From Echinostoma caproni (taxonomy: Eukaryota; Platyhelminthes; Trematoda; Plagiorchiida; Echinostomatidae): a DNA stretch of 20,728 bases. Both the position numbers and the translations under genes were made by a program. The DNA is taken from assembly GCA_900618425.1 (NCBI GenBank), contig UZAN01049209.1, positions 1,835 to 22,562 on the forward strand. Direction: 5' to 3'. A model generated the notes under the pieces. That model searched no databases. It was given only the letters and a program-made list of their open reading frames with translations, and was not told the origin of the DNA. Each line of letters opens with the position of its first letter. The stretch's first letter is position 1. Below are positions 9,078 through 17,986 of this stretch, one piece after another.

Positions 9078-9510
9078 ATAAATCTGCGGAAAAGCAACAT
9101 CTAGTTGGGATCCCCACCTGTTTGACTGGTCAAACAAACGACTGTGTGGAGCGGTAATTCTACTATTTGCAAAGTTTAGAGTTGCACCATTCAAAGCCAT
9201 TTCGATACCCGGACTCGAAATGGGTACAGCAGTCCTCGTTGTGAGGGTGGTGAAGAAACTAAAAAGATGTTTCAATTCAAACGATTGGGTCATGGCTGGG
9301 CACGTGGACGTGACGGACATCTGTGGTGTGGCAGGTTTAGCCATTATGGCTTTACTATCGAAGCATGGCACTCTGTATAGAATACATGAGAAATTCTTCG
9401 TTTCAGCCAATTCCTTTGAGTCTGATGAACAGACAGTAATTGACCTTCAGTGTACGCTTTTTTGAAGCCAGTGTGGTCGGTACCGGTAACAGCTGACGTG
9501 AGAAGACACT
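9078..9510 (+). mobile_element. BEL/Pao retrotransposon fossil, RNase H region of pol
   Basis: A plus frame open from about 9081 to TGA at 9463-9465 includes GAVILLFAKFRVAPFKAI and then SIPGLEMGTAVLVVRVV. This matches the BEL/Pao signature (A-K-S-R-V-A-P-x-K-x-x-S-I-P-R-L-E-L-x-A-A-x-L-x-x-R) that links RT to RNase H. Later FFVSANSF resembles the F-V-A-N-R block, and GTGNS near 9480-9495, in a frame with a stop, resembles the Y-V-P-T-x-x-N-P-A-D block. The RNase H catalytic part between them is badly eroded. The opposite strand also has a 113-codon open frame (9069-9410), which I take as a shadow. No LTR, gag or integrase is seen nearby. Confidence 0.75.
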
Positions 9511-10144
9511 GCAGTTGCATTCAAAATGATGCACGGCCGTCGAGCTTGGTCCCCAAAGGCAACTCATCTTTGTTCTTGCGTACACAGACAGTTGTCTACT
9601 GACTGTGTAAGATGATGCTTTAAGTGTAGCAAACAAAATCTTCCAGCTCGCGTTCGCCACGACGTAATTTTTGAATAGTGAGACGAGTGGACAGCGTTTT
9701 CTTATCTCTCTCTCTCTCTGTTATCCTTTCCTCATTGACATTGCTGAGTCAAGGCTAGTCCGAGTAGTCATCATCTGATAGGTCCCCAGTGAAAATTTGC
9801 TAGCTCTGTATGTCCTCAAAACATCCAAGCAAATGAAGCGAAACAGTTTATTCGATACTGTCCATTCAGCGTTATTTGTTCAACAGGCCTTTTATTTCAG
9901 ACAAGATATTGTAACGTAATGTGAAACTGAAGTTCTATGTTAAACAAAGTAATCAACAGTTTACAAATGTTCGCCCACAGGAGTGACGGTTTGCAGAGAG
10001 TCTCGTCTGAATCACTGGACCACCTCATTAGTTGATGAATGGGAAACAATCAAATATTGGCTAAAATTCATGAAGATACGAATTCGTGTTTAAACTATGT
10101 AGAACAAATGACAACAATGAAAACATATTCATACAACTTTCCAG
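9511..10144. other. No gene recognised; short (CT)n at 9704-9720
   Basis: No recognised motif. A run of CT dinucleotides lies at 9704-9720. A strong acceptor-like site at about 9900 leads into frames that stop almost at once. Confidence 0.45.
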
Positions 10145-10214
10145 CGAGAAAGTCGGGGGAAATACCATGATGGATCGGTGGACACTGACGAGCTCTGATG
10201 AAGACGACACCTGA
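10145..10214 (+). CDS. Candidate terminal exon with acidic C-terminus
   Basis: The acceptor TACAACTTTCCAG is followed, in phase 2, by 22 codons and TGA (10212-10214). The peptide starts EKVGGNTMMDRW and ends SSDEDDT, a hydrophilic acidic tail of the sort many proteins end with. AATAAA lies at 10427-10432, leaving a 3' UTR of roughly 230 nt. One other frame is also open for 17 codons. No upstream partner exon was identified and no family is recognised. If real, this plus-strand gene ends tail-to-tail with the minus-strand gene whose last visible exon is at 10722. Confidence 0.3.
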
Positions 10215-10426
10215 CTTTGGGACCAGTTATTAGTGCGGAATCGTGTCCTGGTTAAGACGATTCAGTTGTCCAGTGCTCCTTATAGGTCATTACCGAGATT
10301 CTCATCGTATATAGATGCAATCAACTGGGGAACTAATGATGTCTCATTGAGAGGATCCCACATTCAAGGCCATCGCAATGTTCCTACGATCAGTCGAAAA
10401 CACGTCAAACCAAACTTGATACGCTG

Positions 10427-10432
10427 AATAAA
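10427..10432 (+). terminator. Possible poly(A) signal AATAAA
   Basis: A consensus hexamer downstream of the candidate terminal exon at 10145. The hexamer is common by chance in AT-rich DNA, so it adds little by itself. Confidence 0.25.
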
Positions 10433-10469
10433 TTGAGCCATTCCTACAAGTTGTCGGTCGTTATCCATG

Positions 10470-10517
10470 TAGCTCAAGGGTTACGGTTGCGACTCCAAAC
10501 CCGAAGGTTCACAATTC
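10470..10517 (+). repeat. tRNA-like SINE remnant
   Basis: TAGCTCAAGGG (10470-10480) fits the Pol III A-box exactly (TRGYNNARNGG). GGTTCACAATTC (10506-10517) is a B-box with two mismatches. Between them, CGACTCCAAACCCG has an anticodon-loop look (CTCCAAA). The distance between the boxes is somewhat shorter than in a real tRNA and the acceptor stem does not pair, so this is not a functional tRNA. It is best read as the decayed head of a tRNA-derived SINE. Confidence 0.35.
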
Positions 10518-10721
10518 GTGTCTCCGTAGGGACAGAAAGATGTACACTGTTAACGAGACGCAAACAGAACGAAACAGCTATCCTATGCTCTATCTAGGTC
10601 ATCACAGAAATTTCCATTGCATAATAAGAAGGAGAAATAGATTGCAACTTTAGTACGGACAAAACGAATAGTTTCACTTAGTTTAGTAGTAGACTCTGTC
10701 AGATTGTGCCATTGGACGTAC

Positions 10722-10799
10722 CTGTTATTACTGGCATACCAATCGCGGCCTGTTGGGCAGCCATTGCTGGTTGAGTGACTACGGTTTGCATTGGTGTGA
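10722..10799 (-). CDS. Exon of an unrecognised minus-strand gene (Q/A/T/V/M-rich segment)
   Basis: The acceptor is excellent (TTCTTCTCCTCTCGTCACCAG before 10799, minus strand) and the donor after 10722 is good (ACAG then GTACGT). The exon is 78 nt, enters and leaves in phase 1, and has no stop in that frame. It joins the 177-nt exon upstream through a split Val codon. The peptide begins VTPMQTVVTQP and ends AMAAQQAAIGMPVIT: low complexity, rich in Q, A, T, V and M, without charged residues. Such segments are common in nuclear regulatory and RNA-processing proteins, but I do not recognise the family. No downstream exon was found, so the 3' part of the gene is unplaced. Confidence 0.75.
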
Positions 10800-11151
10800 C
10801 TGGTGACGAGAGGAGAAGAAAAACACGGTCATAAAGTCATTCGGAATTGAAATAAGGCATAAACAGGGGTCTGACCAGAAGAACCGAATGGATTTGCAGA
10901 GATCAAAGAATGATTGATCTCATCTCATAAAAAGCATGAATTCATCTTTTAGATTCAACGCGCAACCTGACTTGACTTGATTTGATCTGTTACTGGAGTC
11001 AAAATGCGGTTGGTTGACTGTACACAGCTTTCCAGTCAGCGATGCAGGTACATGAGTCAATGCCCAACAAAGAATTTAGTCTGTATTACGCAATACCCGT
11101 CGTACAACCGTCCAGCCACTCGACAAGAAATTCTCTCGCTCGCTCTGTCGG

Positions 11152-11185
<34 letters not shown>

Positions 11186-12749
11186 TTCACTGTCCGTCAG
11201 ATTATCTATCTGTACTAATTCCAAATAGGTTCCAGAATATGTGACTGGGAAAGACAACAGTTCATCTTACACTACTGAAATCCTAATTGATTTGCCTTTG
11301 TCTGATTGACGCCACTCGATTTTGACGGACAGAAAATTTTGAAATCTGAGAATACAAAGTGATAGTTCTCAAGGAACCTTTCTGCATCTGTGAATATAAT
11401 AATATGATTATTTGAGATCGTCAGAGACTACAAACGTGTAGTATTAGGATAAGAAAGATCAATAATAAAATAAGATGCTTTCAGATATACAAAACATGGT
11501 GATCACAAGGATTTTATTTACTGTCCTGTTTAGATGCCATATCAAGGTCAGTTATTACGTGGGTTTGAAAACTTATCGGCTCAATCAGACGTTCAATATG
11601 AGAAAAGAGACCGCGATAATGTCAGGCCATTTCGATTTCGGTTTACGCTGGATATTACAAACTGCAGCTAGAAATCGTTTTTTTCCACTAACCATCCTTC
11701 TCATCGGATGTCATTGCAATTGAATGCATTTCGGACTTTATAATTAGAACAATGCAGAACAAGACTATTGCAACATCTGAGCAATAAACTAAAGAAAGAA
11801 CAACGGGGAGGGCTATAAATTTGAATCCAGAAATTCATCACTATCTGATTATCCAACATGGAGATGATAGTGTAGTTAACAAAGCAAGCATTTTGTGGAC
11901 TGCACCAAATATATGTCCTTTAGTTTAAACGCAAGCCCAATAAACCATATCGTTCATCCCGGTCTCTAAGAATCCGAATTTCTTACCGTTAGTTTTACAT
12001 GGTTTGCCAGTTAAAAGTCGGATTTGATCATTGACGGTCAACTATCACCACTTATAGTGTTTAGTATTGTTGTCGAGTGATTCCCCTCGGTTCATATGTA
12101 CGAGGAAATTCGGTGATATTTACTTCTTCCATGCCTATTTACCGTCCTTCTAATTCTCTTCTGCAGTCGGTAATAATATCTGTTAGACAAAAATGTGGCC
12201 ATGCTTCACAGTGTGTTCACAGTTTTTGGTCTGTCTCTTAAAAGAAACTGCCATTGTGGTTGACTGTGGGCTCCTTTATTCGCTCCTAGTCCAACTTCAA
12301 ATAGGCTTTATGGTGTCCCTGTCACTAAATCTCTAAATAACGGTCAAACACTGATACGAAGCCTAAGTGTATGTTCAATGAGACGACTAGCCGGGGTAGG
12401 TTGAATCTGGTATGATTAAATGCTTCCAGTTTGATTGCGTCAAATCAGCTTAGTCACAGTATCTCTCATGAATATAAAGTAATGGTGTTTACGAGAGTCC
12501 TGTACACAGTGAAATATTTTGAAATCTGCCTAGTGATTATCTGTTTGAATTGTTCGCAGAAAACTGAATTCGCCATGACAACAAAATAGAACGTCTTTCT
12601 TGTGTTGGGCACTACAATCGGTGTGTGAACACGTTGGAATTCTGTTTCACAATTAGACCGTTTGTGATTAACCGGTCTGTTATCAAGTGTTTGCATTGTG
12701 TCAATGTGTGTGATGCGTCGGTATTGAAACAAATCCACTTGATATTCAC
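10800..12749 (-). other. Intron of the minus-strand gene
   Basis: About 1.95 kb between the 177-nt and 78-nt exons. It holds a (GT)n microsatellite at 11153-11182 and several short open frames without motifs. No element with recognisable coding capacity was seen in it. Confidence 0.65.
11153..11182. repeat. (GT)n microsatellite
   Basis: About 14 GT dinucleotides (CA on the minus strand, the transcribed sense of the surrounding intron). It lies about 350 nt upstream of the intron's acceptor. Confidence 0.95.
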
Positions 12750-12926
12750 CTGAACCTGCCATACTGACGGGAATTGATGAGGATATTGCAATGGGTGCGG
12801 TTCCAGCCGGAGATGAGACCAATACGGGTTGCTGAGGCATAGTAACCACTGTGGATTCTGGAACCATCATGGGTGAGATGACTGGCTGAATCGGTGATGA
12901 TAGTAAAACAGATCCCGCTGTCGTAG
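12750..12926 (-). CDS. Exon of an unrecognised minus-strand gene (V/P/S/M-rich segment)
   Basis: The acceptor before 12926 is very good: a long T/C tract (TTTGTTTCCTCTCTTTATC), then GGGGGACAG. The donor after 12750 is CAG then GTGAAT. The exon is 177 nt, phase 1 in and phase 1 out, open throughout. It joins the upstream exon through a split Ala codon. The peptide includes SVLLSSPIQPVISPMMVPES, then TVVTMPQQPVLVSSPAG, and ends SSSIPVSMAG: uncharged, rich in V, P, S, T and M, probably disordered. Nine bases into the exon another AG could serve as an alternative in-frame acceptor, removing three codons. No family recognised. The only Met codons lie inside, so this is not a first exon by necessity. 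Confidence 0.8.
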
Positions 12927-13552
12927 CTGTCCCCCGATAAAGAGAGGAAACAAAAAAAAGAGGTTAGGGTGGAATGATTGTGCAGGAAATATGAGAAATC
13001 CTAGCACAGCATTGTATGAGCTTATTTTTATATCCACTTTAATTGTGCACTAAGGTTAGGGCTCTGTCGGTGGGATAATTCAGTTTCGGTGCGTTGTGTT
13101 TCTGGTAAATTAGTCAAAATACACAAATTTCTATGAAACAAGCTGCTAGAGCTATTCGTACATGGAAACACCATGGTATAAATAATTGGAAACACGTTAC
13201 TGATGAAGGAAAGGGAATGATTGACAGAGATAACTGTTCAAATGTTTTCTTCGAAACTGGTTTATAGGGCATTTTTAGATTGCAAATTGAAAAATTTGTC
13301 ACGATTCTCAGGCCTTGGAAACCAGTTCCATCGGTGCTTTAAAAGGTCCAGAGTGAAGACAGATCATCACGTGATAAAGCGCCTGATTAAGTGATATAAA
13401 ACGGTTCTTCATTTCGCGATCGACACCTTCATCGCTGTCATCAATAAACCGATTTATAATTGGTCCCCAATTATCACTTGCTCCGAGGTTTCATGACAGG
13501 TCACTTGTCGGCAATCCGGCCATGAGAGCCTGAGTGCTTGCACGAACTGTTT

Positions 13553-13747
13553 CTGAGCACACAGAGAGGGGTTATGGATACGGATGGAAACTGACTCCGC
13601 TGTGGCTAGAATGTGAAACCGCAATTGTCCAGGCCGTCCCGTTTTGTATGGAGTTTAAACAGAACGGTCTAGACACGTGCGGTTTTTCATCCTAACCACA
13701 GCGGAGGCAGTTTCCATCCGTGTTCATAACCCCCTCTATTTGCTCAG
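13553..13747. repeat. Long near-complete inverted repeat (hairpin), MITE-like
   Basis: The left arm begins CTGAGCACACAGAG at 13553. The right arm ends at 13747, and its reverse complement begins CTGAGCA. Within both arms the blocks GGTTATG, ACGGATGGAAACTG, CTCCGCTGTGG, AACCGCA and CCGT line up in order. Arms of about 93 nt are separated by a loop of about 10 nt. Identity between the arms is around 80 percent by eye, and many of the differences are transitions. No obvious target-site duplication flanks it. It could be a foldback element or MITE (the inner CAGAG end vaguely recalls hAT termini), or a structured RNA in the host intron. Confidence 0.85.
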
Positions 13748-14503
13748 ATTTATGATTCACGATCTGCATCATACTCCACTGGTGAGGGCCCAAATATAAA
13801 ATTGTATGTGCCGTTTAAATCACAAAGTCTAAATAGTATAGAAAGTGTTCAACAGTACATGAAGTGTGTATGTCTGTTTGAATGGTACCTAAGATAACAG
13901 AAAAGGTTTATGTGAGTGTGAAAAGAGTAAATAAAGCCGATAAATATTTACAAATGACAAAACAAATACAAGGTCGCTACTTCGCGTATTTGCACCTATC
14001 CACAGGGAGTGGATAGTAACTTTCGCAAAAAGTGTGAGAATCCTGCACAACAATGCAGCAATTTTGACCGATCTGCAATGCACTTCAAGCAAACATAAAA
14101 GGCGAATCTCAGATCCTCCGGTGTCTTAATATTTTATGTAGTGGCCGCAAACCCGATTGGGGTTGCATTCTTGGTACGATTAATACTCATTTAGCTCATC
14201 ATGAAAAATATTGAACATTTCGAATTTGATTAATGATTTAAACACAAAATCAATTGCACATAATGCCTGTCAAAACAACGTAATTTGCTACCGCTCTTAA
14301 AATGACAATAACTACTTCCATATGCTTGTCCCTTCTCTCAACGAAAATATATAGCATATGTTTTTCGAATATTACTTCACTCATTCCGGTTTAGCCTCTG
14401 TGACTCCCAGTGTACGCACTGGACTATTCCCTACCGAAATTCACAGTATCACATTGAGGAGTTTATTACCATTTATATTATTACTGTACTGGTGTTTTTT
14501 TCA

Positions 14504-14559
14504 TGTCTGTCTGTCTGTCTGTCTGTCTGTCTGCTGTCTGTCCGTCCGTCCGTCCGTCC
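14504..14559. repeat. (CTGT)n followed by (CCGT)n tetranucleotide repeats
   Basis: Seven or so CTGT units pass into about five CCGT units, as expected from a point change spread by slippage. Confidence 0.9.
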
Positions 14560-14635
14560 AACCGTATACTGATCAATCGCTTAATTATTCACTCATTCGA
14601 TCAATCATAATGGCTAATCAATCCATTTCAGATGA

Positions 14636-14770
14636 TGGTAGGCAGCTCTGCTATCACCCGGTTCAATACCACGCGTGACCTGTCGAAGTCTTAAGTGGTT
14701 CGCAAATCCTGGTGACTATGGGGTTCGCCTCGTCTGTTGTTCAACACACTTAGGTATGTAATAAAAAAAA
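14636..14770 (+). mobile_element. Dispersed repeat copy 2, 5'-truncated
   Basis: Shares GGTAGGCAGCTCTGCTATC and GGTTCAATACC at its start, and CGTCTGTTGTTCA with a TATGTAATAAAA tail at its end, with the copy at 6140-6440. The inner part is shorter by about 50 nt. The tRNA-like head of copy 1 is absent. The poly(A)-like tail (AATAAAAAAAA) indicates insertion by target-primed reverse transcription. It lies antisense to the host gene, in the intron right next to the donor of the 111-nt exon. Confidence 0.65.
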
Positions 14771-14797
14771 CCCAATGAGCAGTGGGCAAAAACTTAC

Positions 14798-14908
14798 CCA
14801 TATTCGGTATCTGCACTCCACCACCGAACCTCGTTTGGGCTTCAAACGCCAATCGTTGGGCCCGCATGGCCAGATCTTGTGATTTTTGCAAAAGTCTGGT
14901 TCTCATCG
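14798..14908 (-). CDS. Exon of an unrecognised minus-strand gene (coiled-coil-like Q/R/A segment)
   Basis: A very good acceptor (CATTTCATTTTTTGGCAG, minus strand) precedes 14908, and a near-consensus donor (ATGG then GTAAGTTTTT) follows 14798. The exon is 111 nt, phase 1 in and out, with no stop. The peptide begins MRTRLLQKSQDLAMRAQ, continues RLAFEAQTRF and ends GGGVQIPNM. Leucine and alanine spacing (L-L-x5-L-x6-L) suggests a short amphipathic or coiled-coil helix, followed by a glycine hinge leading into the disordered exons downstream. Helix content and charge differ sharply from the other two exons. The family is not recognised. A distant likeness to the coiled coil of SWI/SNF BAF57 proteins crossed my mind, but it does not extend. 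Confidence 0.8.
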
Positions 14909-15763
14909 CTGCCAAAAAATGAAATGGGGTTCAAAATCATGAGTCATCCTGCTGAATATTCTTGTCTCAATCCGGGTTTTGTCTTCCACAAACCCAATAG
15001 ACAATGGGTAACTCAAATGATTATCACGTTTGCTGGATAGAATTAATCGCGGTACAATGTGTCCACAATACACTAAATTAGTTATTTTTCATTTCAACAA
15101 TCGATAATTTCCCGTACTATGATCTAATTTACACTTCGCCCGTATTGTGCAGTTTCTGAATCATATGCAATTCTATGTCCCTAATGGTTGATCTATCCGT
15201 TTCTTTTCTTCATGTTCGATAAACCTTAGCCACAGATGTCATATGAGTCCTTTTGGGAAGCTTCTTATTGGTTCCATTCTGGAAAGCCGTTCATTATGGG
15301 AATAATAGCTCTATGTTCATTGTAAAGACTCTTAAGTCACGACTGTTTTTGTTGTTGCTTAGTAGCGTTTGTTTGTCATTACATTGTCGAAACACATACT
15401 AATTACTGCAAATATTTATTATAAATATCATATATTCGTATATATATACATATATTTATTATATTAATTTCATATTTTTTTTAAATAAAAATATATATGC
15501 ATAAATGCATAACTCTGGGGTGTGCTATTTAGTTTCTTCCTATTTGGAGTGAAGCATGGTGAATGAAATTGGATTTTCCAATGTTCTACGTTCAGCCAAT
15601 TCACCTTAAACAAGTACAACTCATCCTGATACGCACTAAGATCCACAAGACAGATTAGGTGCTGAGACAGTAACTGCAAATCACCCGTAAATTCGGTTAT
15701 CTGTTCGAAGAGAACTCATCGGAGCGGAATGGAGATAAGGGGTGTGGACAGCTGATAACTCAC
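14909..15763. other. Probable intron; nothing further supported
   Basis: AT-rich. A minus segment at about 15676-15608 has an acceptor, 23 open codons and a donor, but its only open phase (0) conflicts with the phase-1 chain. A TA-rich stretch lies at 15410-15500. Confidence 0.45.
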
Positions 15764-15772
15764 CTGTGCTGA
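15764..15772 (-). CDS. Candidate 9-nt micro-exon of the minus-strand gene
   Basis: The sequence TCAGCACAG lies between an acceptor (TTTCCAATTCGGGTTACAG) and a consensus donor (CAG then GTGAGTTATC). In phase 1 it reads x-Ser-Thr-x and would join the 111-nt exon as an Ala codon. Nine bases keep the frame whether it is included or skipped. The acceptor's pyrimidine tract is only fair. Support is limited to the splice sites and phase agreement. Confidence 0.3.
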
Positions 15773-17259
15773 CTGTAACCCGAATTGGAAACACGAGACT
15801 ATCAATAATAATATGCGTAATAATTGCTCGATTACCATTCATTTACAAATGTTCACCTATTGACAAAGGTTGTACAGATCCGGAACAATTCCACACAATT
15901 GACATTTAATGTGCAGTTTCAAACTTGGATAAGGAAAAACAGAATTAAAACGAAAAAAAACTGATATCCTCGTTGAATACGCTGCCAACTGATTTTTCAG
16001 TCGTCTTGAATCTCATGATGCAGTTCAAAGGCAATAATTAAGTAGAAGGTGCCGGACAATGAAACTGCTCTCAAATTGCATTCATTATCTGCTGCGATTA
16101 ATGTGATTGTTTCGAAAAACTATCGGGATAGTGGTTCCACGGGAAAAAAAATTTTGTTTGGGCCTTGAGTGTTTTCACCAGAGTAACACAGAGATCATTC
16201 AGTCGGCAAAACATTATTTGTGCAAACTTGATCAATTCTCTTCATTATGCAACGAAATTTTGGGGCATGACCGCCGACAAAGATCCCATTGGTTAAATTT
16301 CTCATTCTTACGCGTCTAGTCGGCAGTGAGAAAATGGTGTTTTGTGTCTATTTGACGAGAATCTCCTCAACTGATGAGACCAAACAAGGATGAAAAAACT
16401 GTTCCGTGCTTTTTGTGACTATTTTTTCTCCCTTTCTTTCACATTTAGATTCTCAGGTGGATTGCAAATGTTTCGCTTTATCATTAGTTTCGTTCTTTCC
16501 CCATCATGGGTCCAAATATCACCCACGATGAGATGATATCTGAGCCCATTCTATTCCGAAAAAGTGAAAAATTGTAATGTTTACAGATTTGGACGAAATA
16601 ACTAGTGTTCAAATATAAATACCATTATGGATCTCACTCAACTAAAGCCTTTTTGAACGGTACTCATCACCACTTAACTTTTCATTGCAATTTATGTTCA
16701 TTCACACCTCATAATGCAGAGCTCAAAGGGTTACAACACAGTTTGATAGTCAGTTCCAACTTTTAGAACCTGTGAATAGCGGAGGACCCGTTACGTTAGT
16801 GATTTAAACGCGGCCAAATTAATCTTTAACTCACAGTTATTCGTGAGTCGTGGTACGGATCAACTGGTATTGATTTAAACTGATCATCATTTAGGCTGTC
16901 ATGTAGCTCACAGTATTCAGTTTATCCGACCAATCACACACTTCCGAAACGTTCAGAAGCTTCCGAGTTGGGTTGCTCCATTTACAACGTACGACTATGG
17001 GCATNTGTTTGTTCCAGGGTCTGACACTTTCTTCTCGAGTGACCTGGTCGAGGGTGGCGAATTTTGATCACTTTTCTCTTGTTTAGGACCAACGAGGGCT
17101 ATACTACTTACAAGTAGTTAAAACAGACAAGTAAAAAATGTCTGTTTCAAAACATCGATGCCCAAATGATTGATTAGTTCCAAAAACTTGCAAAACACGT
17201 GTTCTGATCACTGCACACAGTGACCACAAGCAAACACTGTGGTGTATCTATGAACTTAC
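15773..17259. other. No gene recognised; possible intron
   Basis: Short open frames only. A CTGATGA...GAAA arrangement at 16371-16395 (plus) recalls a hammerhead core, but its stems do not hold. One ambiguous base is at 17005. Confidence 0.45.
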
Positions 17260-17268
17260 AGCCAGTTC
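17260..17268 (-). CDS. Candidate 9-nt micro-exon of the minus-strand gene
   Basis: GAACTGGCT lies between an excellent acceptor (AATTTTTCTTTCAG) and an excellent donor (GTAAGTTCAT). In phase 1 it reads [xGA]-Thr-Gly-T and joins the next candidate as TTC (Phe), so the chain stays open. This is the best micro-exon splice pair in the window. The length is a multiple of three, as in symmetric micro-exons of flatworm genes. Function in the protein cannot be stated. Confidence 0.35.
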
Positions 17269-17310
17269 CTGAAAGAAAAATTGGTCAAATATAATTCAGA
17301 TCAGAAGAAA

Positions 17311-17341
17311 GTGTGTGTGTGTGTGTGGGAGGGGGGGGGGN
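17311..17341. repeat. (GT)n followed by a G run with an unresolved base
   Basis: About eight GT units, then GGGAG and ten G's ending at an N (17341). The N probably marks a sequencing or assembly difficulty in the homopolymer. Confidence 0.9.
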
Positions 17342-17851
17342 CATTGATATGAACCTTTCGATTTCGCTTGCTCTCAATTCCCTGCATACACAAAAATGCA
17401 GTCCTAGACTTCTGTGAACATAGAAACAATGAATTAATTTATCACAAATTACTTTATTTGGGAGTACCATTTGATCTATTTCAGCGCATCCTTGATTTCT
17501 CGAATTCCTAATTGCATTTTCCATATCCGTGCACTCACTCGGATGGAGAGTGCCCAACTTGTTCGAGTTACTTCCTTTCGAAGCTTGTCATAAATTTATT
17601 GTCGGCAGACTTTGACCGATTTTGTTGTAAAGCGCTCGGAGACAAAACAATATCCGCGATCCGATAATCTTAATCAGGATGTTTTCCGTTAAAAGCACCA
17701 CTATGGAGAATCGCAAAACACTCCACTAGTCAAACCGACATTGTTGATGTCATACCGGAACCGGACTGGGAATTGGTCTCAGTTCTTGCCCGAAATTTTC
17801 TCCATTTACACTGATCAGTGAATTACAACCGAGTCCACTTGCAGTCTTACT
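17342..17851. other. No gene recognised
   Basis: A minus open frame (17557-17285, partly across the G run) shows no family motif. It lies just upstream of the gag fossil. Confidence 0.4.
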
Positions 17852-17986
17852 TTACCACGTTGTAGATCCGATCCATCTACATGGTTTCGTGCTGCATTTA
17901 ATTTGATTGGCAATGGAACGACCTCAGAATCGTTTCACTGTTTTCTCTCCCAACTGGTTCATTCAGTTCCATCCGATGCTGCATGA
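17852..17986 (+). mobile_element. Gypsy (CsRn1-like) gag fossil
   Basis: The frame from 17852 to TGA at 17984-17986 reads LPRCRSDPSTWFRAAFN and later SESFHCFLSQLVHSVPSDA. This fits the N-terminal capsid motif of trematode Ty3/Gypsy gag proteins as I remember it: L-P-x-F-x-x-x-D-P-x-x-W-F-x-x-x-E-x-x-F, then I-T-x-E-x-x-[KR]-[FY], then L-P-x-[DE]-[VA]. Only this 44-codon piece is recognisable. No zinc knuckle, protease or LTR follows, so it is a small relic. It may or may not belong to the same family as the RT fossil at 8590. Confidence 0.6.

Larger units (their letters stand above)
12927..14797 (-). other. Intron of the minus-strand gene
   Basis: About 1.87 kb. It contains a long inverted repeat (13553-13747), a CTGT/CCGT tetranucleotide tract (14504-14559) and a dispersed-repeat copy in antisense (14636-14770) that ends about 27 nt from the 5' splice site. 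A minus open frame without Met at 13308-13492 has no recognised motif. Confidence 0.65.

Noticed and set aside
9069..9410. Minus open frame of 113 codons
   Set aside because: It is antisense to the BEL/Pao fossil, whose plus-strand motif is recognisable, so I take it as a shadow.
13308..13492. Minus open stretch of about 60 codons without Met in the intron
   Set aside because: No good acceptor or donor and no motif. Stretches this long are frequent in this sequence.
13748..13781. Plus-strand 34-nt exon-like unit with a strong acceptor and GTGAGG donor, right after the hairpin
   Set aside because: Length is not a multiple of three and no partner exon exists. The acceptor's pyrimidine tract is simply the end of the hairpin arm.
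15608..15676. Minus 69-nt exon-like segment with 23 open codons between acceptor and donor
   Set aside because: Only phase 0 is open, which would put a stop at the start of the well-supported 111-nt exon.
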